This document shows, piece by piece, positions 54,346-63,939 of a stretch of 64,000 nucleotides of DNA. Within the stretch, counting starts at the first letter, position 1, and the number at the start of each line of letters is the position of its first letter. The notes below the pieces were generated by a model that was given only the letters and a program-made list of their open reading frames with translations, was not told the DNA's origin and did no database searches. The translations under genes were made by a program, and so were the position numbers. Source of the DNA: Aquipseudomonas ullengensis (lineage in GTDB: Bacteria; Pseudomonadota; Gammaproteobacteria; Pseudomonadales; Pseudomonadaceae); assembly GCF_014174475.1 (NCBI RefSeq), contig NZ_JACJUD010000004.1, positions 519,256-583,255 of the forward strand, in the 5' to 3' direction.

Positions 54346-56028
54346 TCAGATGCGGAACTGACGCACCAACGCGCCCAGGCGCTCGCCCAGGCCCGCCAGA
54401 TTGCGCGAGGTCTGCGCCCCGTGGTGGGTTTCCTCGGCCACGCTTTCCACCGCTGTGGCGATCTGGTGCACGCTGCGGTTGATCTCCTCGGCCACGGCGG
54501 TCTGCTCTTCGGCCGCGCTGGCGATCTGCGCGTTCATCGCATTGATGGTGCCGATCAATTGGGCAATCGCATCCAGCGAGGCGCCCGCCTGGTTGGCCTG
54601 TTCGCTGGTCACATCGCCGGCATCGCTGGAGCGGCGCATGGCGGTCACCGCGCTCTGGGTGCCCTGCTGCAGGCGATCGATCATGCCCTGGATTTCCTGG
54701 GTGCTCTGCTGGGTACGGCTGGCCAGCGCACGCACCTCGTCGGCCACCACGGCAAAGCCGCGTCCCGCTTCACCGGCACGGGCAGCCTCGATAGCGGCGT
54801 TAAGGGCCAGCAGGTTGGTCTGTTCGGCGATGGAGCGAATCACGTCGAGCACACTGACGATGGACTGCACGTCCTGCTGCAGGCTGTCGAGGGATTGGCC
54901 ACTGGTGCGGATATCCACCACCAACGCATGAATACGCTCGATGCTGCCATCCACTACGCGCTTGGCTGCCTGGCCTTCGTGGTCAGTCTGCTGCGCCGCT
55001 TCGGCAGCGCCCTGGGCGCTCTTGGCCACTTCATGGGCGGCGGCGGACATTTCGTTGATTGCCGTCGCCACCTGGTCGGTTTCGCTGCGCTGGCGCTCCA
55101 TGGCCTGCTCGGAGCGCTGCGCCTGATCAGCCACCTCACCCACCAGACCGGTCAGTTGCGTGGTCAGTTCGGCAATCTGGCGCACCAGGCCATGCACCTT
55201 CTCGACAAAACGGTTGAACGAGCCCGCCAGTTGGCCGAGCTCGTCATCGCTGGTGACCTGCAGGCGCCGGGTCAGGTCACCCTCGCCGGCGGCGATATCG
55301 TCGAGGTTGTCCTTGATCCGCTGCAGCGGACGCAAAAAGGCGTTGCTCAGCGCCAGGCCGGCAATGCCGAAGACCACCAGCATCAACGCGGCAATCACCG
55401 CGACGCTGGTGAGAATGGTGCTGATGCGCTCATCGATCGCTTCCTGCACCTCGGCGACCTGGGCCTCGATGCCATCCAGGTTGACCGCCGTGCCCACCGC
55501 CATGTCCCACTTCGGCAGGTAATAGCTGTAGGCCAGCTTGGGAACCAACACGCTTTCATCGGTCGGCAGCGGCGAGCTGTACTCCACGAAATTGGAACCA
55601 TCCTTGGCCACCCGCACCAGTTCGCGGTTCACATAGACGCCATTGGGGTCCTTGCGATCGGCCAGGCTCTTGCCCACATCCACCGGGCTGCTGCCGCGAA
55701 ACAAGCGCACCACGTTGGAATCGTGACCGAAGAAGTAGCCGTCCTTGCCGTATTTGATCTTTGCCAGGATGGCGATGGCCTGCTCGCGGCTGGCCATGTC
55801 ACCGCTGCTGGCGGCTTCGTACAGGCTGTTCACCGAGCCCAGGCCGATCTGCATGAAGTTCTCCAGCTCCTGCCGGCTTTCCTTGAGCAGGCGCTCGCGG
55901 GTTTCGCTGATCTCATCCTGTGCCAGATCGAGCAAAATCTTGGCGGCCGCGCCGCTGAGAATCAGCGCGAAGAGGATCACCGGCAGCAGTGCCAGCAACA
56001 GAACTTTTGTTTTTAGAGTCAGGCGCAT
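54346..56028 (-). CDS. Methyl-accepting chemotaxis protein, sCache type (CtpM-like)
   Basis: A 560-residue chemoreceptor with TM1 (about 10-30), a periplasmic single-Cache domain ([21 protein letters not shown] and [20 protein letters not shown], about 35-185), TM2 (about 190-212), a HAMP domain and a signalling hairpin with the canonical [20 protein letters not shown] tip. P. aeruginosa has a malate-sensing receptor, CtpM, at the same place next to nuoN, so organic-acid sensing is plausible. There is no CheR-binding pentapeptide. A sigma-28-like promoter lies 48-74 nt upstream on its strand. Confidence 0.9.
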   Translation of the reverse strand: MRLTLKTKVLLLALLPVILFALILSGAAAKILLDLAQDEISETRERLLKESRQELENFMQIGLGSVNSLYEAASSGDMASREQAIAILAKIKYGKDGYFFGHDSNVVRLFRGSSPVDVGKSLADRKDPNGVYVNRELVRVAKDGSNFVEYSSPLPTDESVLVPKLAYSYYLPKWDMAVGTAVNLDGIEAQVAEVQEAIDERISTILTSVAVIAALMLVVFGIAGLALSNAFLRPLQRIKDNLDDIAAGEGDLTRRLQVTSDDELGQLAGSFNRFVEKVHGLVRQIAELTTQLTGLVGEVADQAQRSEQAMERQRSETDQVATAINEMSAAAHEVAKSAQGAAEAAQQTDHEGQAAKRVVDGSIERIHALVVDIRTSGQSLDSLQQDVQSIVSVLDVIRSIAEQTNLLALNAAIEAARAGEAGRGFAVVADEVRALASRTQQSTQEIQGMIDRLQQGTQSAVTAMRRSSDAGDVTSEQANQAGASLDAIAQLIGTINAMNAQIASAAEEQTAVAEEINRSVHQIATAVESVAEETHHGAQTSRNLAGLGERLGALVRQFRI

Positions 56029-56075
56029 TACAGATCCTCGTAATACCAGGCAGGAGCGTGAACCAGATTGTCGTT

Positions 56076-56102
56076 ATATCGACCGTTCCACCCATAGCTT
56101 AA
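56076..56102 (-). promoter_or_regulatory. Sigma-28 (FliA)-like promoter of the CtpM-like receptor
   Basis: Minus strand TTAAGCTA, exactly 11 nt, then GTCGATAT. Matches to TAAAGTTT-N11-GCCGATAA are 5/8 and 6/8. It ends 48 nt before the start codon. Confidence 0.55.
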
Positions 56103-56287
56103 GCGACCGGGCAGTCAGGGAAATGTAGTCACAGCCTTCTCTCAGCGATAGATCGTAGGGTTTCGCGGGTTTCTAGGGTGGCTGCAAATTTGTGCGGAAT
56201 TCTGAGCAAAGCGTGCATAATTCTTGCCTGTAGTTTTGACAGCTTCATTTAACTCTCCAGTAGCCGCCAATTGGGCCACCGCGCGCA

Positions 56288-56314
56288 TCAAGTCTGCCCG
56301 CGGCGCACCGATAT
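56288..56314 (+). promoter_or_regulatory. Sigma-28 (FliA)-like promoter of the TlpQ-like receptor
   Basis: TCAAGTCT, exactly 11 nt, then ACCGATAT. It matches TAAAGTTT-N11-GCCGATAA at 6/8 and 6/8. It ends 33 nt before the ATG at 56348. Confidence 0.6.
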
Positions 56315-56347
56315 AGAGCTAGTAGTCTGACGAAGAAGGCCCTGCCC

Positions 56348-58492
56348 ATGCTGTCCTCCCGCTTCTCCATCCAGTGGAAGATCACCCTCCTCGCCGGGCT
56401 CTGCCTGGTTGCCATCGTCACGCTGCTGGTGGGCTCCTCGCTCTACCAATCGCAGCACAGCGCCGAGCTGGTGAAAGGTTCCAGTTCGAGCATGCTCGAA
56501 GAATCTGCCCGCCTGCGCATGGCCGGCCGGGGTGAATTGCAGGGTATCCGCATCCAGCGCTACTTCATGGACGCCTACCAGTACGGCAACGGTTTTTCCC
56601 GCCAGGTGCTGTTCCTCAAGGACCAGGCCGAGAAGCGCTTCCTCGATGCCTTCGACCTGCGCGAGGACCTGACCCGCCAGGTGCGCACCGCCCTCGACGC
56701 CAACCCCAACCTGCTCGGCCTGTACGTGGTGTTCGAAACCAACGCCCTGGATGGCAAGGACGAGCTGTTTGCCGGCCAGAGTGAACTGGGTAGCAACGAC
56801 AAGGGGCGCTTCTCCCTCTACTGGTCGCAGAGCACCCCGGGCCAGCTCGAAGCCGAGCCGATGAACGAAGACCTGCTTGCCGACACCACCGCAGGCCCCA
56901 GCGGCGCGCCCTACAACGCCTGGTACACCTGCCCGCGCACAACCGGAAAACCCTGCGTGCTCGACCCTTATTTCGATGACATCGGCGGCCAGCAGGTGCT
57001 GATGACCAGCATCGCCTTCCCGCTGGAGCAGAACGGCAAAATCATCGGCGTGCTTGGCCTGGATATCAGCCTGGCCAGCCTGCAGCAGCTCAGCGTCAGC
57101 GCCAACAAGGAGCTCTACAACGGCGAAGGGCATGTCAGCATCATCAGCGCCGCCGGCCTGCTGGCCGGTAATAGCCGCGACGCCAGCCTGCTGGGCAAGC
57201 CAGCGATCCAGGCCTACCCGGAGCACAGCAGCGAACTGGTAAGCCTGGTCGGCTCTGGCACCTCGCAGTTCCTCGAACACGACAGTATGCTGCGCGTGCT
57301 CGAGCCGCTGCTGCCGATCCCCAACGCCAAACCCTGGGCCGTGCTGCTGGAAGTGCCGAAGAAGACCCTGCTCGGCCCCGCCCTAAAGCTCGAACAGCAA
57401 CTGGATGAGCAGCGCACCGGCGACACCCTGTTCAGCCTGGTACTGGCTCTGATTGCCATCCTCTGCGGCGTGCTGCTGATGTGGCTGACCGCCCGCGGCG
57501 TGACCCGGCCGATTCTCGAAGTCGCCAGCATGTTGCAGAACATCGCCAGCGGCGAAGGCGACCTGACCCGCCGCCTCGAATACAGCAAGGCCGACGAACT
57601 GGGTTCGTTGGCCGGCTGGTTCAACCGTTTTCTCGACAAGCTGCAGCCGATCATTGCCGACGTGAAACACTCGGTGCAGGACGCACGCAGCACCGCCGAC
57701 CAGTCTTCCGCCATCGCCAACCAGACCAGCGCAGGCATGCAGCAACAGTTCCGCGAAGTCGACCAGGTGGCCACCGCGTCCCAGGAAATGAGCGCTACCG
57801 CCCATGACGTGGCCAACAGCGCCGCACAGGCCGCCGATGCGGCTCGCGGCGCCGATGCCGCGACCCGCGATGGCCTGGCGGTTATCGATCGCACCACCCT
57901 GTCGATCGAGCAACTGGCCAGCGAATTGAGTTCGGCCATGCAGGAAGTCGAAGGCCTGGCCAGCAGCAGCGAGAAGATCGGCTCGGTACTCGAAGTGATC
58001 CGCGCCATCGCCGAACAGACCAACTTGCTCGCCCTCAACGCCGCCATCGAAGCCGCCCGCGCCGGCGAGGCCGGGCGCGGCTTCGCGGTGGTCGCCGACG
58101 AGGTACGCAACCTGGCCAAGCGCACCCAGGATTCGGTGGAGGAAATCCGCCAGGTGATCGAAGGCCTGCAGAACGGCACCCGCGAAGTGGTCAGCTCCAT
58201 GCACAGCAGCCACAAGCAGGCCCAGGGCAGCGTCGAGCAGGTCGAACAGGCCGTCACCGCACTGCGCCGCATCGGCGATGCGGTCACCGTGATTACCGAC
58301 ATGAACCTGCAGATCGCCAGCGCCGCGGAAGAACAGAGCGCGGTCGCCGAGGAGATCAACCGCAACGTGGCGAGCATTCGCGATGTCACCGAGACGCTCG
58401 CCGGCCAGGCCGATGAGTCTGCGCAAGTCAGCCAATCGCTGAACCGCCTGGCCAACCACCAGCAGGGCCTGATGGACCAGTTCCGCGTCTGA
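56348..58492 (+). CDS. Methyl-accepting chemotaxis protein, dCache type (TlpQ/McpU-like)
   Basis: A 714-residue chemoreceptor: TM1 (about 12-32), a large periplasmic double-Cache domain (about 35-355), TM2 (about 370-388), HAMP and a signalling domain with the [20 protein letters not shown] tip. The membrane-distal pocket includes [20 protein letters not shown] and [20 protein letters not shown], then [17 protein letters not shown], as in amine-sensing Cache domains. Length and neighbourhood match TlpQ of P. aeruginosa, which senses histamine and polyamines. Ligand assignment is by homology. A 36-nt extra cysteine pair ([10 protein letters not shown]) in the pocket loop is notable. No CheR pentapeptide. 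Confidence 0.9.
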   Translation: MLSSRFSIQWKITLLAGLCLVAIVTLLVGSSLYQSQHSAELVKGSSSSMLEESARLRMAGRGELQGIRIQRYFMDAYQYGNGFSRQVLFLKDQAEKRFLDAFDLREDLTRQVRTALDANPNLLGLYVVFETNALDGKDELFAGQSELGSNDKGRFSLYWSQSTPGQLEAEPMNEDLLADTTAGPSGAPYNAWYTCPRTTGKPCVLDPYFDDIGGQQVLMTSIAFPLEQNGKIIGVLGLDISLASLQQLSVSANKELYNGEGHVSIISAAGLLAGNSRDASLLGKPAIQAYPEHSSELVSLVGSGTSQFLEHDSMLRVLEPLLPIPNAKPWAVLLEVPKKTLLGPALKLEQQLDEQRTGDTLFSLVLALIAILCGVLLMWLTARGVTRPILEVASMLQNIASGEGDLTRRLEYSKADELGSLAGWFNRFLDKLQPIIADVKHSVQDARSTADQSSAIANQTSAGMQQQFREVDQVATASQEMSATAHDVANSAAQAADAARGADAATRDGLAVIDRTTLSIEQLASELSSAMQEVEGLASSSEKIGSVLEVIRAIAEQTNLLALNAAIEAARAGEAGRGFAVVADEVRNLAKRTQDSVEEIRQVIEGLQNGTREVVSSMHSSHKQAQGSVEQVEQAVTALRRIGDAVTVITDMNLQIASAAEEQSAVAEEINRNVASIRDVTETLAGQADESAQVSQSLNRLANHQQGLMDQFRV

Positions 58493-58497
58493 CCGCC

Positions 58498-58527
58498 TCA
58501 GCCTGGCGCCTGATCGCGCCAGGCTGA
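58498..58527 (+). other. GC-rich hairpin after the TlpQ-like gene
   Basis: An 11-bp perfect stem TCAGCCTGGCG / CGCCAGGCTGA with an 8-nt loop, 6 nt after the stop. There is no T-run, so it may be a 3' stabiliser or part of a Rho-dependent end. Confidence 0.55.
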
Positions 58528-58619
58528 CCTGTTCCGTCCCCATCCCTGGCGCCGCCGCCCTTGCCGCGCCGTAGAGCGCTCGCTAGTCTCTGCGCCAGTC
58601 TTCCCACGAGAGTTTCCGC

Positions 58620-59216
58620 ATGCTGAATATCGTTCTGGTCGCCGGGTCCAGCCGCCGCGACAGCCAGTCGGCCAAGGTCGCCAACTTCCTCCGCCAACGC
58701 CTCATCGAACTGGACCTGGGCAGTGCCTCCAGCACCAGTGTGATCGACCTCGGCGCGCAGCCGCTGGCGCTCTGGCCCAGCGACGAGCAAGGCCCGTGGA
58801 GCGACTACCAGCAGCGCCTGCAAGCCGCCGACGCCGTGGTGGTGATCGCCCCCGAGTGGAATGGCATGGCCGCCCCGGCGATCAAGAACTTCTTCCTGTA
58901 TGCCAGCAAGTTTGAGCTGGCGCACAAGCCCGCCCTGCTGGTGGGCGTGTCCTCCGGTATCGGCGGCGCTTACCCGATCAGCGAACTGCGCGCCTCCGGC
59001 TACAAGAACTGCCGCCTTGGCTACCTGCCCGAGCACCTGATCGTGCGTAACGTCACAGCCGTCCTCAATGACGGCCCTGCCGCCAATGAGGACGATCAGC
59101 GCATCCGCGCCCGCGTCGATTACGCCCTGGATATCCTCGGCAAATATGGCGTGGCCCTGAAGCCGGTGCGCGAATCGATCGACCTGAATGTCGCGGCCTT
59201 CGCCAACGGCATGTGA
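58620..59216 (+). CDS. NAD(P)H-dependent FMN reductase family protein
   Basis: A 198-residue flavodoxin-like protein with the flavin phosphate loop VLVAGSSRRDSQSAKVANFL and the conserved VVIAPEWNGMAAPAIKNFFLY segment (in place of the more common PEYN). It probably reduces FMN or quinones with NADPH. It is monocistronic with its own terminator and no clear pathway partner. The exact substrate is not inferable. Confidence 0.85.
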   Translation: MLNIVLVAGSSRRDSQSAKVANFLRQRLIELDLGSASSTSVIDLGAQPLALWPSDEQGPWSDYQQRLQAADAVVVIAPEWNGMAAPAIKNFFLYASKFELAHKPALLVGVSSGIGGAYPISELRASGYKNCRLGYLPEHLIVRNVTAVLNDGPAANEDDQRIRARVDYALDILGKYGVALKPVRESIDLNVAAFANGM

Positions 59217-59255
59217 CAGAAGCAGCCGGTCATCTATCGGACTGCTGTCCTCTGA

Positions 59256-59298
59256 ATAAAAAACGCCGCGGCTCGTGACCGAGCCGCGGCGTTTTTTC
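59256..59298. terminator. Strong bidirectional terminator
   Basis: Stem AAACGCCGCGGCTC / GAGCCGCGGCGTTT around a 6-nt loop, with TTTTTT on the plus side and a run of T on the minus side. It serves the FMN reductase gene and the convergent sensor-kinase operon. Confidence 0.9.
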
Positions 59299-59338
59299 TG
59301 GGCCGAACAAACACGGCTCCTACGGCTACGGCGCCCTA

Positions 59339-60652
59339 TCAGCGCTGCGGCAACTCGATAGCCACGCGCAAACCACCCAGGGGGCTGTCCTGCAACAACA
59401 GCCGACCGCCCCAGGCGTCAACCATGTCGCGCACGATCCCAAGCCCCAGGCCATGCCCGGCGACCTGCTCGTCCAGGCGACTGCCCCGTGCCAGAACCTC
59501 GTCACGCAACTCGCTGGCAATACCGGGCCCGTCATCATCGACGCACAGGTGATAGCCCGCAGACCCTGCAACGACGCTCAGGCGCACCTGGCTATCCGCC
59601 CACTTGCAGGCGTTATCCAGCAGATTGCCAAGCAGCTCGAGCAGATCTTCGCGATCCCACGGCAGACTCAGGCCCGGTGCAGCTTGCCAATCCAGCAGCA
59701 GGCCACGGTTGTGGATCATTCCCAGGGTGGAAAACAGCGCCAGCAACTCTTCGGCACAGTCGAAATGCGCACCGGGCAGTACATCGCCAGCCAACCGCGC
59801 GCGCCCCAGTTCCCGCGCCAGGCGCTGTTCGATCTGCGCCAGTTGCTCACCCAGCGTCGAGCGCAATTCGGCATGGGCCTGCAACTCCTCGCGGTTGGCC
59901 AGGCTGACCAACACCGCCAAGGGCGTCTTAAGGGCATGGCCGAGATTGCCGAGGGCATTGCGCGAGCGCTTGAGGCTGTCCTCGGTATGCGCGAGCAGGC
60001 GGTTGATCTGTGCCACCAGCGGTTCCAGCTCCAGTGGCACGACGCTGTCCAGCTCGTTGCGTCGTCCCTGCTGCAGTTGCGCGATCTGCTGGCGTACGCG
60101 CTCCAGCGGACGCAGGGCCGCGCGCACGGTGTAGCGCTGCGCCAGGAGAATCAGCAACAAGGCGCCCCCACCGAACCCCAGGGCCAGCCATTGCAGACGG
60201 CGGAAGTTTTTCAGGATCGGCGTGTAGTCCTGCGCCACGCTGATCGAGAAGTGCTGGCCAAAGCGCTGATAATCGGCGCGATAGACCAGCAGATGCTGCC
60301 CCCTCGGCCCGTCACCCAGCTCTGGCTGCAGGCCGGCATTGGCGGGGTGTTGCAGGTCACGATCCCAGAGTGAGCGCGAGCGCCAGGTCTGCTCGGCAAA
60401 GTCGATACGAAAGTAATGCCCGGAAAAGGGACGACTGAACGACGGATCGACCCGACGCTCATCCAACTGCACACCATTGGGCCCGCGCACGATGGCCACC
60501 AGCAGGCTCTGCGCCTCATCCTTCAGGCCATCCTGGAGGAACTGCCGCAGGCCATTGTCGAACAGCATCAGGCTGCCCTGGACCAGCGCCAGGCCGACGA
60601 CCAGCAGCACACCACCCAGGCCAAGACTCAGGCGGCGCTGGATCGACCTCAC
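59339..60652 (-). CDS. Sensor histidine kinase, BqsS/CarS-like
   Basis: A 437-residue kinase with TM1 (about 12-31), a periplasmic domain (about 32-152), TM2 (about 153-172), a HAMP region and a catalytic core. The phospho-acceptor is H239 in [13 protein letters not shown]; the N box is [13 protein letters not shown] and G boxes are VDDDGPGI and [11 protein letters not shown]. Orthologue position in P. aeruginosa is BqsS (CarS), a sensor linked to Fe(II) or Ca2+. I do not find the RExxE motif, described for Fe(II) sensing by BqsS, in this periplasmic domain. The start is GTG 60652, overlapping the regulator stop by 4 nt. Confidence 0.85.
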   Translation of the reverse strand: MRSIQRRLSLGLGGVLLVVGLALVQGSLMLFDNGLRQFLQDGLKDEAQSLLVAIVRGPNGVQLDERRVDPSFSRPFSGHYFRIDFAEQTWRSRSLWDRDLQHPANAGLQPELGDGPRGQHLLVYRADYQRFGQHFSISVAQDYTPILKNFRRLQWLALGFGGGALLLILLAQRYTVRAALRPLERVRQQIAQLQQGRRNELDSVVPLELEPLVAQINRLLAHTEDSLKRSRNALGNLGHALKTPLAVLVSLANREELQAHAELRSTLGEQLAQIEQRLARELGRARLAGDVLPGAHFDCAEELLALFSTLGMIHNRGLLLDWQAAPGLSLPWDREDLLELLGNLLDNACKWADSQVRLSVVAGSAGYHLCVDDDGPGIASELRDEVLARGSRLDEQVAGHGLGLGIVRDMVDAWGGRLLLQDSPLGGLRVAIELPQR

Positions 60653-61317
60653 CCGGCCACTCCACTAAAACGATAGCCCTGGCCACGTCGGGTCTCAATC
60701 ACTTCGCGACCCAGCTTGCCGCGCAGCCGATTGACGTGAACCTCCAGGACATTGGAGTCACGCTCGGTCTCCCCGTCGTAGAGGTGCTCGGCCAGCTGGC
60801 CCTTGGACAGGATCTGCCCCGCGTGCAGCATGAAGTAACGCAGCAGGCGGAATTCGGCAGCCGTCAGCTCGATCGTCTGGCCATCGAGGGCCACACATTG
60901 CCGCGCCTCATCCAGCTGCAGGCCCGCCGCCTCCAGCTGTGGCTGATTGGCCAGACCATGGGCACGGCGCAACAGCGCCTGGATGCGCAAGGTCAGTTCC
61001 TCGGGATGGAATGGTTTGGTCAGGTAATCATCGGCGCCGGCCTTGAGGCCATCAATGCGCTCGGCCCAGGAGCCCCGGGCCGTGAGAATCAGCACCGGCG
61101 TTGCCTGGCCGGCCGCGCGCCATTCCTGCAATACCTCCAACCCCGGCCGACCAGGCAGGCCAAGGTCAAGGATGATCAGGTCATAGGGCTCCGTCGCCCC
61201 CTGATAAGCGGCATCGCGGCCATCGGCGAGCCAGTCGACCGCGTAGCCCTGCTTACCTAATCCTGCGACCAGTTCGTCGGCCAGGGGTACATGATCCTCA
61301 ACCAGCAACAGACGCAT
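60649..61317 (-). CDS. Response regulator, OmpR family, BqsR/CarR-like
   Basis: A 222-residue regulator with receiver domain acceptor D51 ([14 protein letters not shown]) and conserved K in [11 protein letters not shown]. The C-terminal winged-helix domain contains [20 protein letters not shown] and [14 protein letters not shown]. It is coupled to the kinase (GTGA) and to the upstream PepSY gene (TGATG). P. aeruginosa BqsR recognises TTAAG-N6-TTAAG; a close match lies upstream of the operon at 61996-62011. Confidence 0.88.
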   Translation of the reverse strand: MRLLLVEDHVPLADELVAGLGKQGYAVDWLADGRDAAYQGATEPYDLIILDLGLPGRPGLEVLQEWRAAGQATPVLILTARGSWAERIDGLKAGADDYLTKPFHPEELTLRIQALLRRAHGLANQPQLEAAGLQLDEARQCVALDGQTIELTAAEFRLLRYFMLHAGQILSKGQLAEHLYDGETERDSNVLEVHVNRLRGKLGREVIETRRGQGYRFSGVAG

Positions 61318-61628
61318 CAGTCCTCCAGTTCATCCTTGAGTATGCGGCCATCATGGGCGCTCACTTCCAGCTCACGCACCACGCCATCAATCAGCAGCTC
61401 GATCTCGTAAACATAGGTATCGTCTTCTTCCTCCAGCTCGGCCTCCAGCAGCGTCGCCCCGGGGTAACGAGCCAGGGCGGGCTGCATCAATTGCTCAAGC
61501 GGTTGGATCACGCCATCCTGACGCAGGCGTAGCGCTTCGTCCTGGTCCAGGTCACGGGCCTGCGCCTGAAGCGCAAGCACCGCGAGAACCAGTACGACGA
61601 TGCCGCTATAACGTGCCACGAATTTCAT
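61317..61628 (-). CDS. PepSY-domain periplasmic protein (BqsQ-like)
   Basis: A 103-residue precursor with signal peptide ([24 protein letters not shown]) and one PepSY domain: [21 protein letters not shown] and the C-terminal [11 protein letters not shown]. It is very acidic. PepSY proteins near two-component systems are thought to modulate the sensor or to bind metal; the role here is inferred. It overlaps both neighbours by one base (TGATG) and is a paralogue of the next gene. Confidence 0.85.
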   Translation of the reverse strand: MKFVARYSGIVVLVLAVLALQAQARDLDQDEALRLRQDGVIQPLEQLMQPALARYPGATLLEAELEEEDDTYVYEIELLIDGVVRELEVSAHDGRILKDELED

Positions 61629-61936
61629 CAGTCATCCTGGTGATCTTTGAGAACCTGACCAGTGCTGGCATCCAGTTCAAGGTCCCATTGCACGCCCTGC
61701 GCATCACGCAGCTCGACCTGGTAGATGTAGCGGCCGTATTCCTCTTCCAGCTCGGTCTCTTCGACCTTGCTGCCCGGGTGCTTGGCCAAGGCCGCCTGGT
61801 TAAGTTTTTCGAACGATTGCACGGTACCGGCATCACGCAGCTTCAGCGCCTCATCCGGCCCCAGGTCGCGGGCCTGAGCCATGTTTGCAGCAGTGGCCAG
61901 GGTAGCGAGGGCAAACAGAGTAGTCAGCTTTTTCAT
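61628..61936 (-). CDS. PepSY-domain periplasmic protein (BqsP-like)
   Basis: A 102-residue precursor with signal peptide (MKKLTTLFALATLATAANMAQA) and one PepSY domain (VEETELEEEYGRYIYQVELRD, shown over 20 residues as VEETELEEEYGR plus YIYQVELRD). It shares the N-terminal ARDL-x2-DEAL-x-LRD pattern with its neighbour, so the two arose by duplication. ATG 61936 follows AAGGAGATACCCTG. It is the first gene of the four-gene operon. Confidence 0.85.
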   Translation of the reverse strand: MKKLTTLFALATLATAANMAQARDLGPDEALKLRDAGTVQSFEKLNQAALAKHPGSKVEETELEEEYGRYIYQVELRDAQGVQWDLELDASTGQVLKDHQDD

Positions 61937-61995
61937 CAGGGTATCTCCTTGGAAAACGTGGTGTGTTTCTACGGAATCCAAGATACCCAGGCCGT

Positions 61996-62011
61996 CTTAA
62001 CTCAAACTGAA
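61996..62011 (-). promoter_or_regulatory. Candidate BqsR box
   Basis: Minus strand TTCAG-TTTGAG-TTAAG, that is TTAAG-N6-TTAAG with one mismatch, 59 nt upstream of the first PepSY gene. The position suggests autoregulation of the operon. Confidence 0.55.
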
Positions 62012-62070
62012 TTCATTTACAGGCCTTCCCAAAGCAGGGCGCAGATGCATTATTCACGCGCTGAAGCCGC

Positions 62071-62098
62071 TTGGCCTGACTGATTGCGCCTCTATAAT
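62071..62098 (+). promoter_or_regulatory. Sigma-70 promoter of the patatin-like gene
   Basis: TTGGCC (62071-62076), a 16-nt spacer and a perfect TATAAT (62093-62098), 26 nt before the start codon. Confidence 0.65.
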
Positions 62099-62124
62099 CG
62101 CTGCTTCGTTTTACGGAGACCAGC

Positions 62125-63204
62125 ATGACCGCCATCCAGATCAAGTCCCCAGCCCTCAGCCTGCGTGCCGGCAAACGCGCCCTCGCGCGCATTCGTGAAC
62201 GTGGCCTGCAGCCAGCCGACGTCGGCATCCTGCCCGGCGCCGCGGGAGGCCCGAAGGGCTTGGGTATTCAAGGACTGGACCTGGCATTGTTCGGCGACTG
62301 GCTACCCAGGGCGCCACGCGAGCGCACGCTGATTGGCGCCTCCATCGGTTCCTGGCGCTTTGCCAGTGCCTGCCTGCCGGATGCCTGTGCAGGGATCCGC
62401 CGTCTGGGAGAGCTCTACACCAGCCAGCGCTTTGCCAAGGGCGTGACCATGGCCGAGATCTCCCGCAGCTGCGTGGAGCTACTCAATGCACTGCTCGCCG
62501 ACCAGGACGAGGCGCTTCTGTCCAACCCGCTGTATCGCCTGAACATCGTGGTAGTAAAGAGCCACGGCCTGCTGCGCCATGACCACCGCGGCGCACTCAG
62601 CCTGGGATTGTCTTCGGTGATCGGTAACAACCTGCTCAACCGCAGTCGCCTCAATCGCCACTTCGATCGGGTGATCCTGCATGACGCCCGCCAGGCCCCA
62701 CCGCTGGCCGCACTCAACGACTTCCGCTCGCACTTCCACACCCTCGATACCAGCAACCTGCGCCAGGCGCTTCTGGCATCCGGCTCGATTCCCATGGTGA
62801 TGGAGGCCATCCGCGAAATTCCGGGGCTGGAACCTGGCGCCTACCGTGACGGTGGCCTGCTCGACTATCACCTCGACCTGCCTTACGACACCGATGGCGT
62901 GGTGCTCTACCCGCACTTCACCGACAAGGTTATTCCAGGCTGGTTCGACAAGGGCCTCCCCTGGCGCCGCGGCAATGCCGAGCGCCTGCAGGATGTGCTA
63001 TTGCTAGCACCTTCCCGCGAGTACCTGGCCACCCTGCCCCACGGCAAACTGCCCGATCGCAGCGACTTCAAGCGCTACCTTGGCGACGACAATGGCCGCG
63101 AACGCTACTGGCGCCAGGCCATGGCCGAAAGCACTCGACTGGGAGACGAATTTCTCGAACTCGTCGAAAGCGGTCGTCTGGGTGAACGCTTACAAGCACT
63201 GTAA
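62125..63204 (+). CDS. Patatin-like phospholipase family protein
   Basis: A 359-residue protein with the patatin layout: an oxyanion-hole-type loop LPGAAGGPKGLGIQGLD (about 36-52), the nucleophile elbow GASIGSW (serine about residue 73) and the aspartate in DGGLLDYH (about 240). This is the Ser-Asp dyad of patatin-type lipid acyl hydrolases. No signal peptide is evident, so it is probably cytosolic. It is divergent from the PepSY operon with its own promoter. The substrate is unknown. Confidence 0.87.
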   Translation: MTAIQIKSPALSLRAGKRALARIRERGLQPADVGILPGAAGGPKGLGIQGLDLALFGDWLPRAPRERTLIGASIGSWRFASACLPDACAGIRRLGELYTSQRFAKGVTMAEISRSCVELLNALLADQDEALLSNPLYRLNIVVVKSHGLLRHDHRGALSLGLSSVIGNNLLNRSRLNRHFDRVILHDARQAPPLAALNDFRSHFHTLDTSNLRQALLASGSIPMVMEAIREIPGLEPGAYRDGGLLDYHLDLPYDTDGVVLYPHFTDKVIPGWFDKGLPWRRGNAERLQDVLLLAPSREYLATLPHGKLPDRSDFKRYLGDDNGRERYWRQAMAESTRLGDEFLELVESGRLGERLQAL

Positions 63205-63310
63205 AGCGTCAACGCCACTCATAGCCTGAGCGACGCCATCGAAGGAGTAACTGGTAAACTGCACGCCGTTTCGTGCCGTGCCACGACCCTCCATTTCAGA
63301 GCGTCAGATC

Positions 63311-63667
63311 TTGGAACTCTTCAAAGAATTCACCTTCGAATCCGCCCATCTCCTGCCCCACGTACCAGCTGGCCACAAGTGCGGCCGCCTACACGGGCAT
63401 TCCTTCCGCGTCGCGGTTTATATCGAAGGTGAAGTAGACCCCTATACCGGCTGGATTCGCGACTTTTCCGAGATCAAGGCGATCTTCAAGCCGATCTACG
63501 ACCTGCTGGATCACAACTACCTGAACGATATCGCCGGACTGGAAAACCCCACCAGCGAGAACCTGTCCAAGTGGATCTGGCAGCAACTCAAACCCTTGCT
63601 GCCAGAGCTCTCGCGCATTCGCGTGCACGAGACCTGCACAAGCGGATGCGAATACCGTGGCGATTGA
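63311..63667 (+). CDS. queD: 6-carboxytetrahydropterin synthase QueD / PTPS family
   Basis: A 118-residue T-fold enzyme. Zinc ligands are H in [11 protein letters not shown] and in RLHGHSFRV (two His), and the catalytic Cys lies in GHKCGRLHG. Glu in [12 protein letters not shown] anchors the pterin. QueD makes 6-carboxy-tetrahydropterin for queuosine; PTPS paralogues are hard to separate by sequence. The start is TTG 63311 ([13 protein letters not shown]); an upstream GTG at 63278 would add 11 residues. It is followed by a terminator and convergent 5S rRNA. Confidence 0.88.
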   Translation: MELFKEFTFESAHLLPHVPAGHKCGRLHGHSFRVAVYIEGEVDPYTGWIRDFSEIKAIFKPIYDLLDHNYLNDIAGLENPTSENLSKWIWQQLKPLLPELSRIRVHETCTSGCEYRGD

Positions 63668-63682
63668 TTAGACCTAGAATGC

Positions 63683-63709
63683 AAAAAGCCACCTACGGGT
63701 GGCTTTTTT
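63683..63709 (+). terminator. Terminator after queD
   Basis: Stem AAAAGCCACC / GGTGGCTTTT-type hairpin followed by TTTTTTA. Confidence 0.8.
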
Positions 63710-63775
63710 ATGAGCGCTATATAGGCAAGGCATGCTTGCCTAGAAAGGCCGCCTTGGCTTTTTCGCCCCCAAAAG

Positions 63776-63812
63776 CCAACCCCCCAACCCGTTTACACGG
63801 ATTGGGGGTTTG
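63776..63812 (-). terminator. Terminator of the rRNA operon
   Basis: Minus-strand hairpin AACCCCCAA / TTGGGGGGTT around a loop, just past the 5S gene and followed by GGCTTTTGGGG. It is a plausible end for the rrn transcript. Confidence 0.7.
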
Positions 63813-63821
63813 GGGATAGGA

Positions 63822-63939
63822 GCTTGACGATGACCTACTCTCACATGGGGAAACCCCACACTACCATCGGCGATGCGTCGTTTCACTACTGAGTTCGGGA
63901 TGGGATCAGGTGGTTCCAACGCTCTATGGTCGTCAAGCA
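63822..63939 (-). rRNA. rrf: 5S ribosomal RNA
   Basis: About 118 nt on the minus strand. It begins TGCTTGACGACCATAGAGC and contains CCTGATCCCATCCCGAACTC and GATGGTAGTGTGGGG, the conserved 5S loops. It ends with the complementary ATCGTCAAGC. Bases 63940-64000 are the 23S-5S spacer; the 23S gene itself is outside the window. Confidence 0.95.

Larger units (their letters stand above)
56029..56347. other. Divergent intergenic region between two chemoreceptor genes
   Basis: 320 bp of non-coding DNA with a sigma-28-like promoter towards each gene (56076-56102 on the minus strand, 56288-56314 on the plus strand). Nothing else is recognised. Confidence 0.7.
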
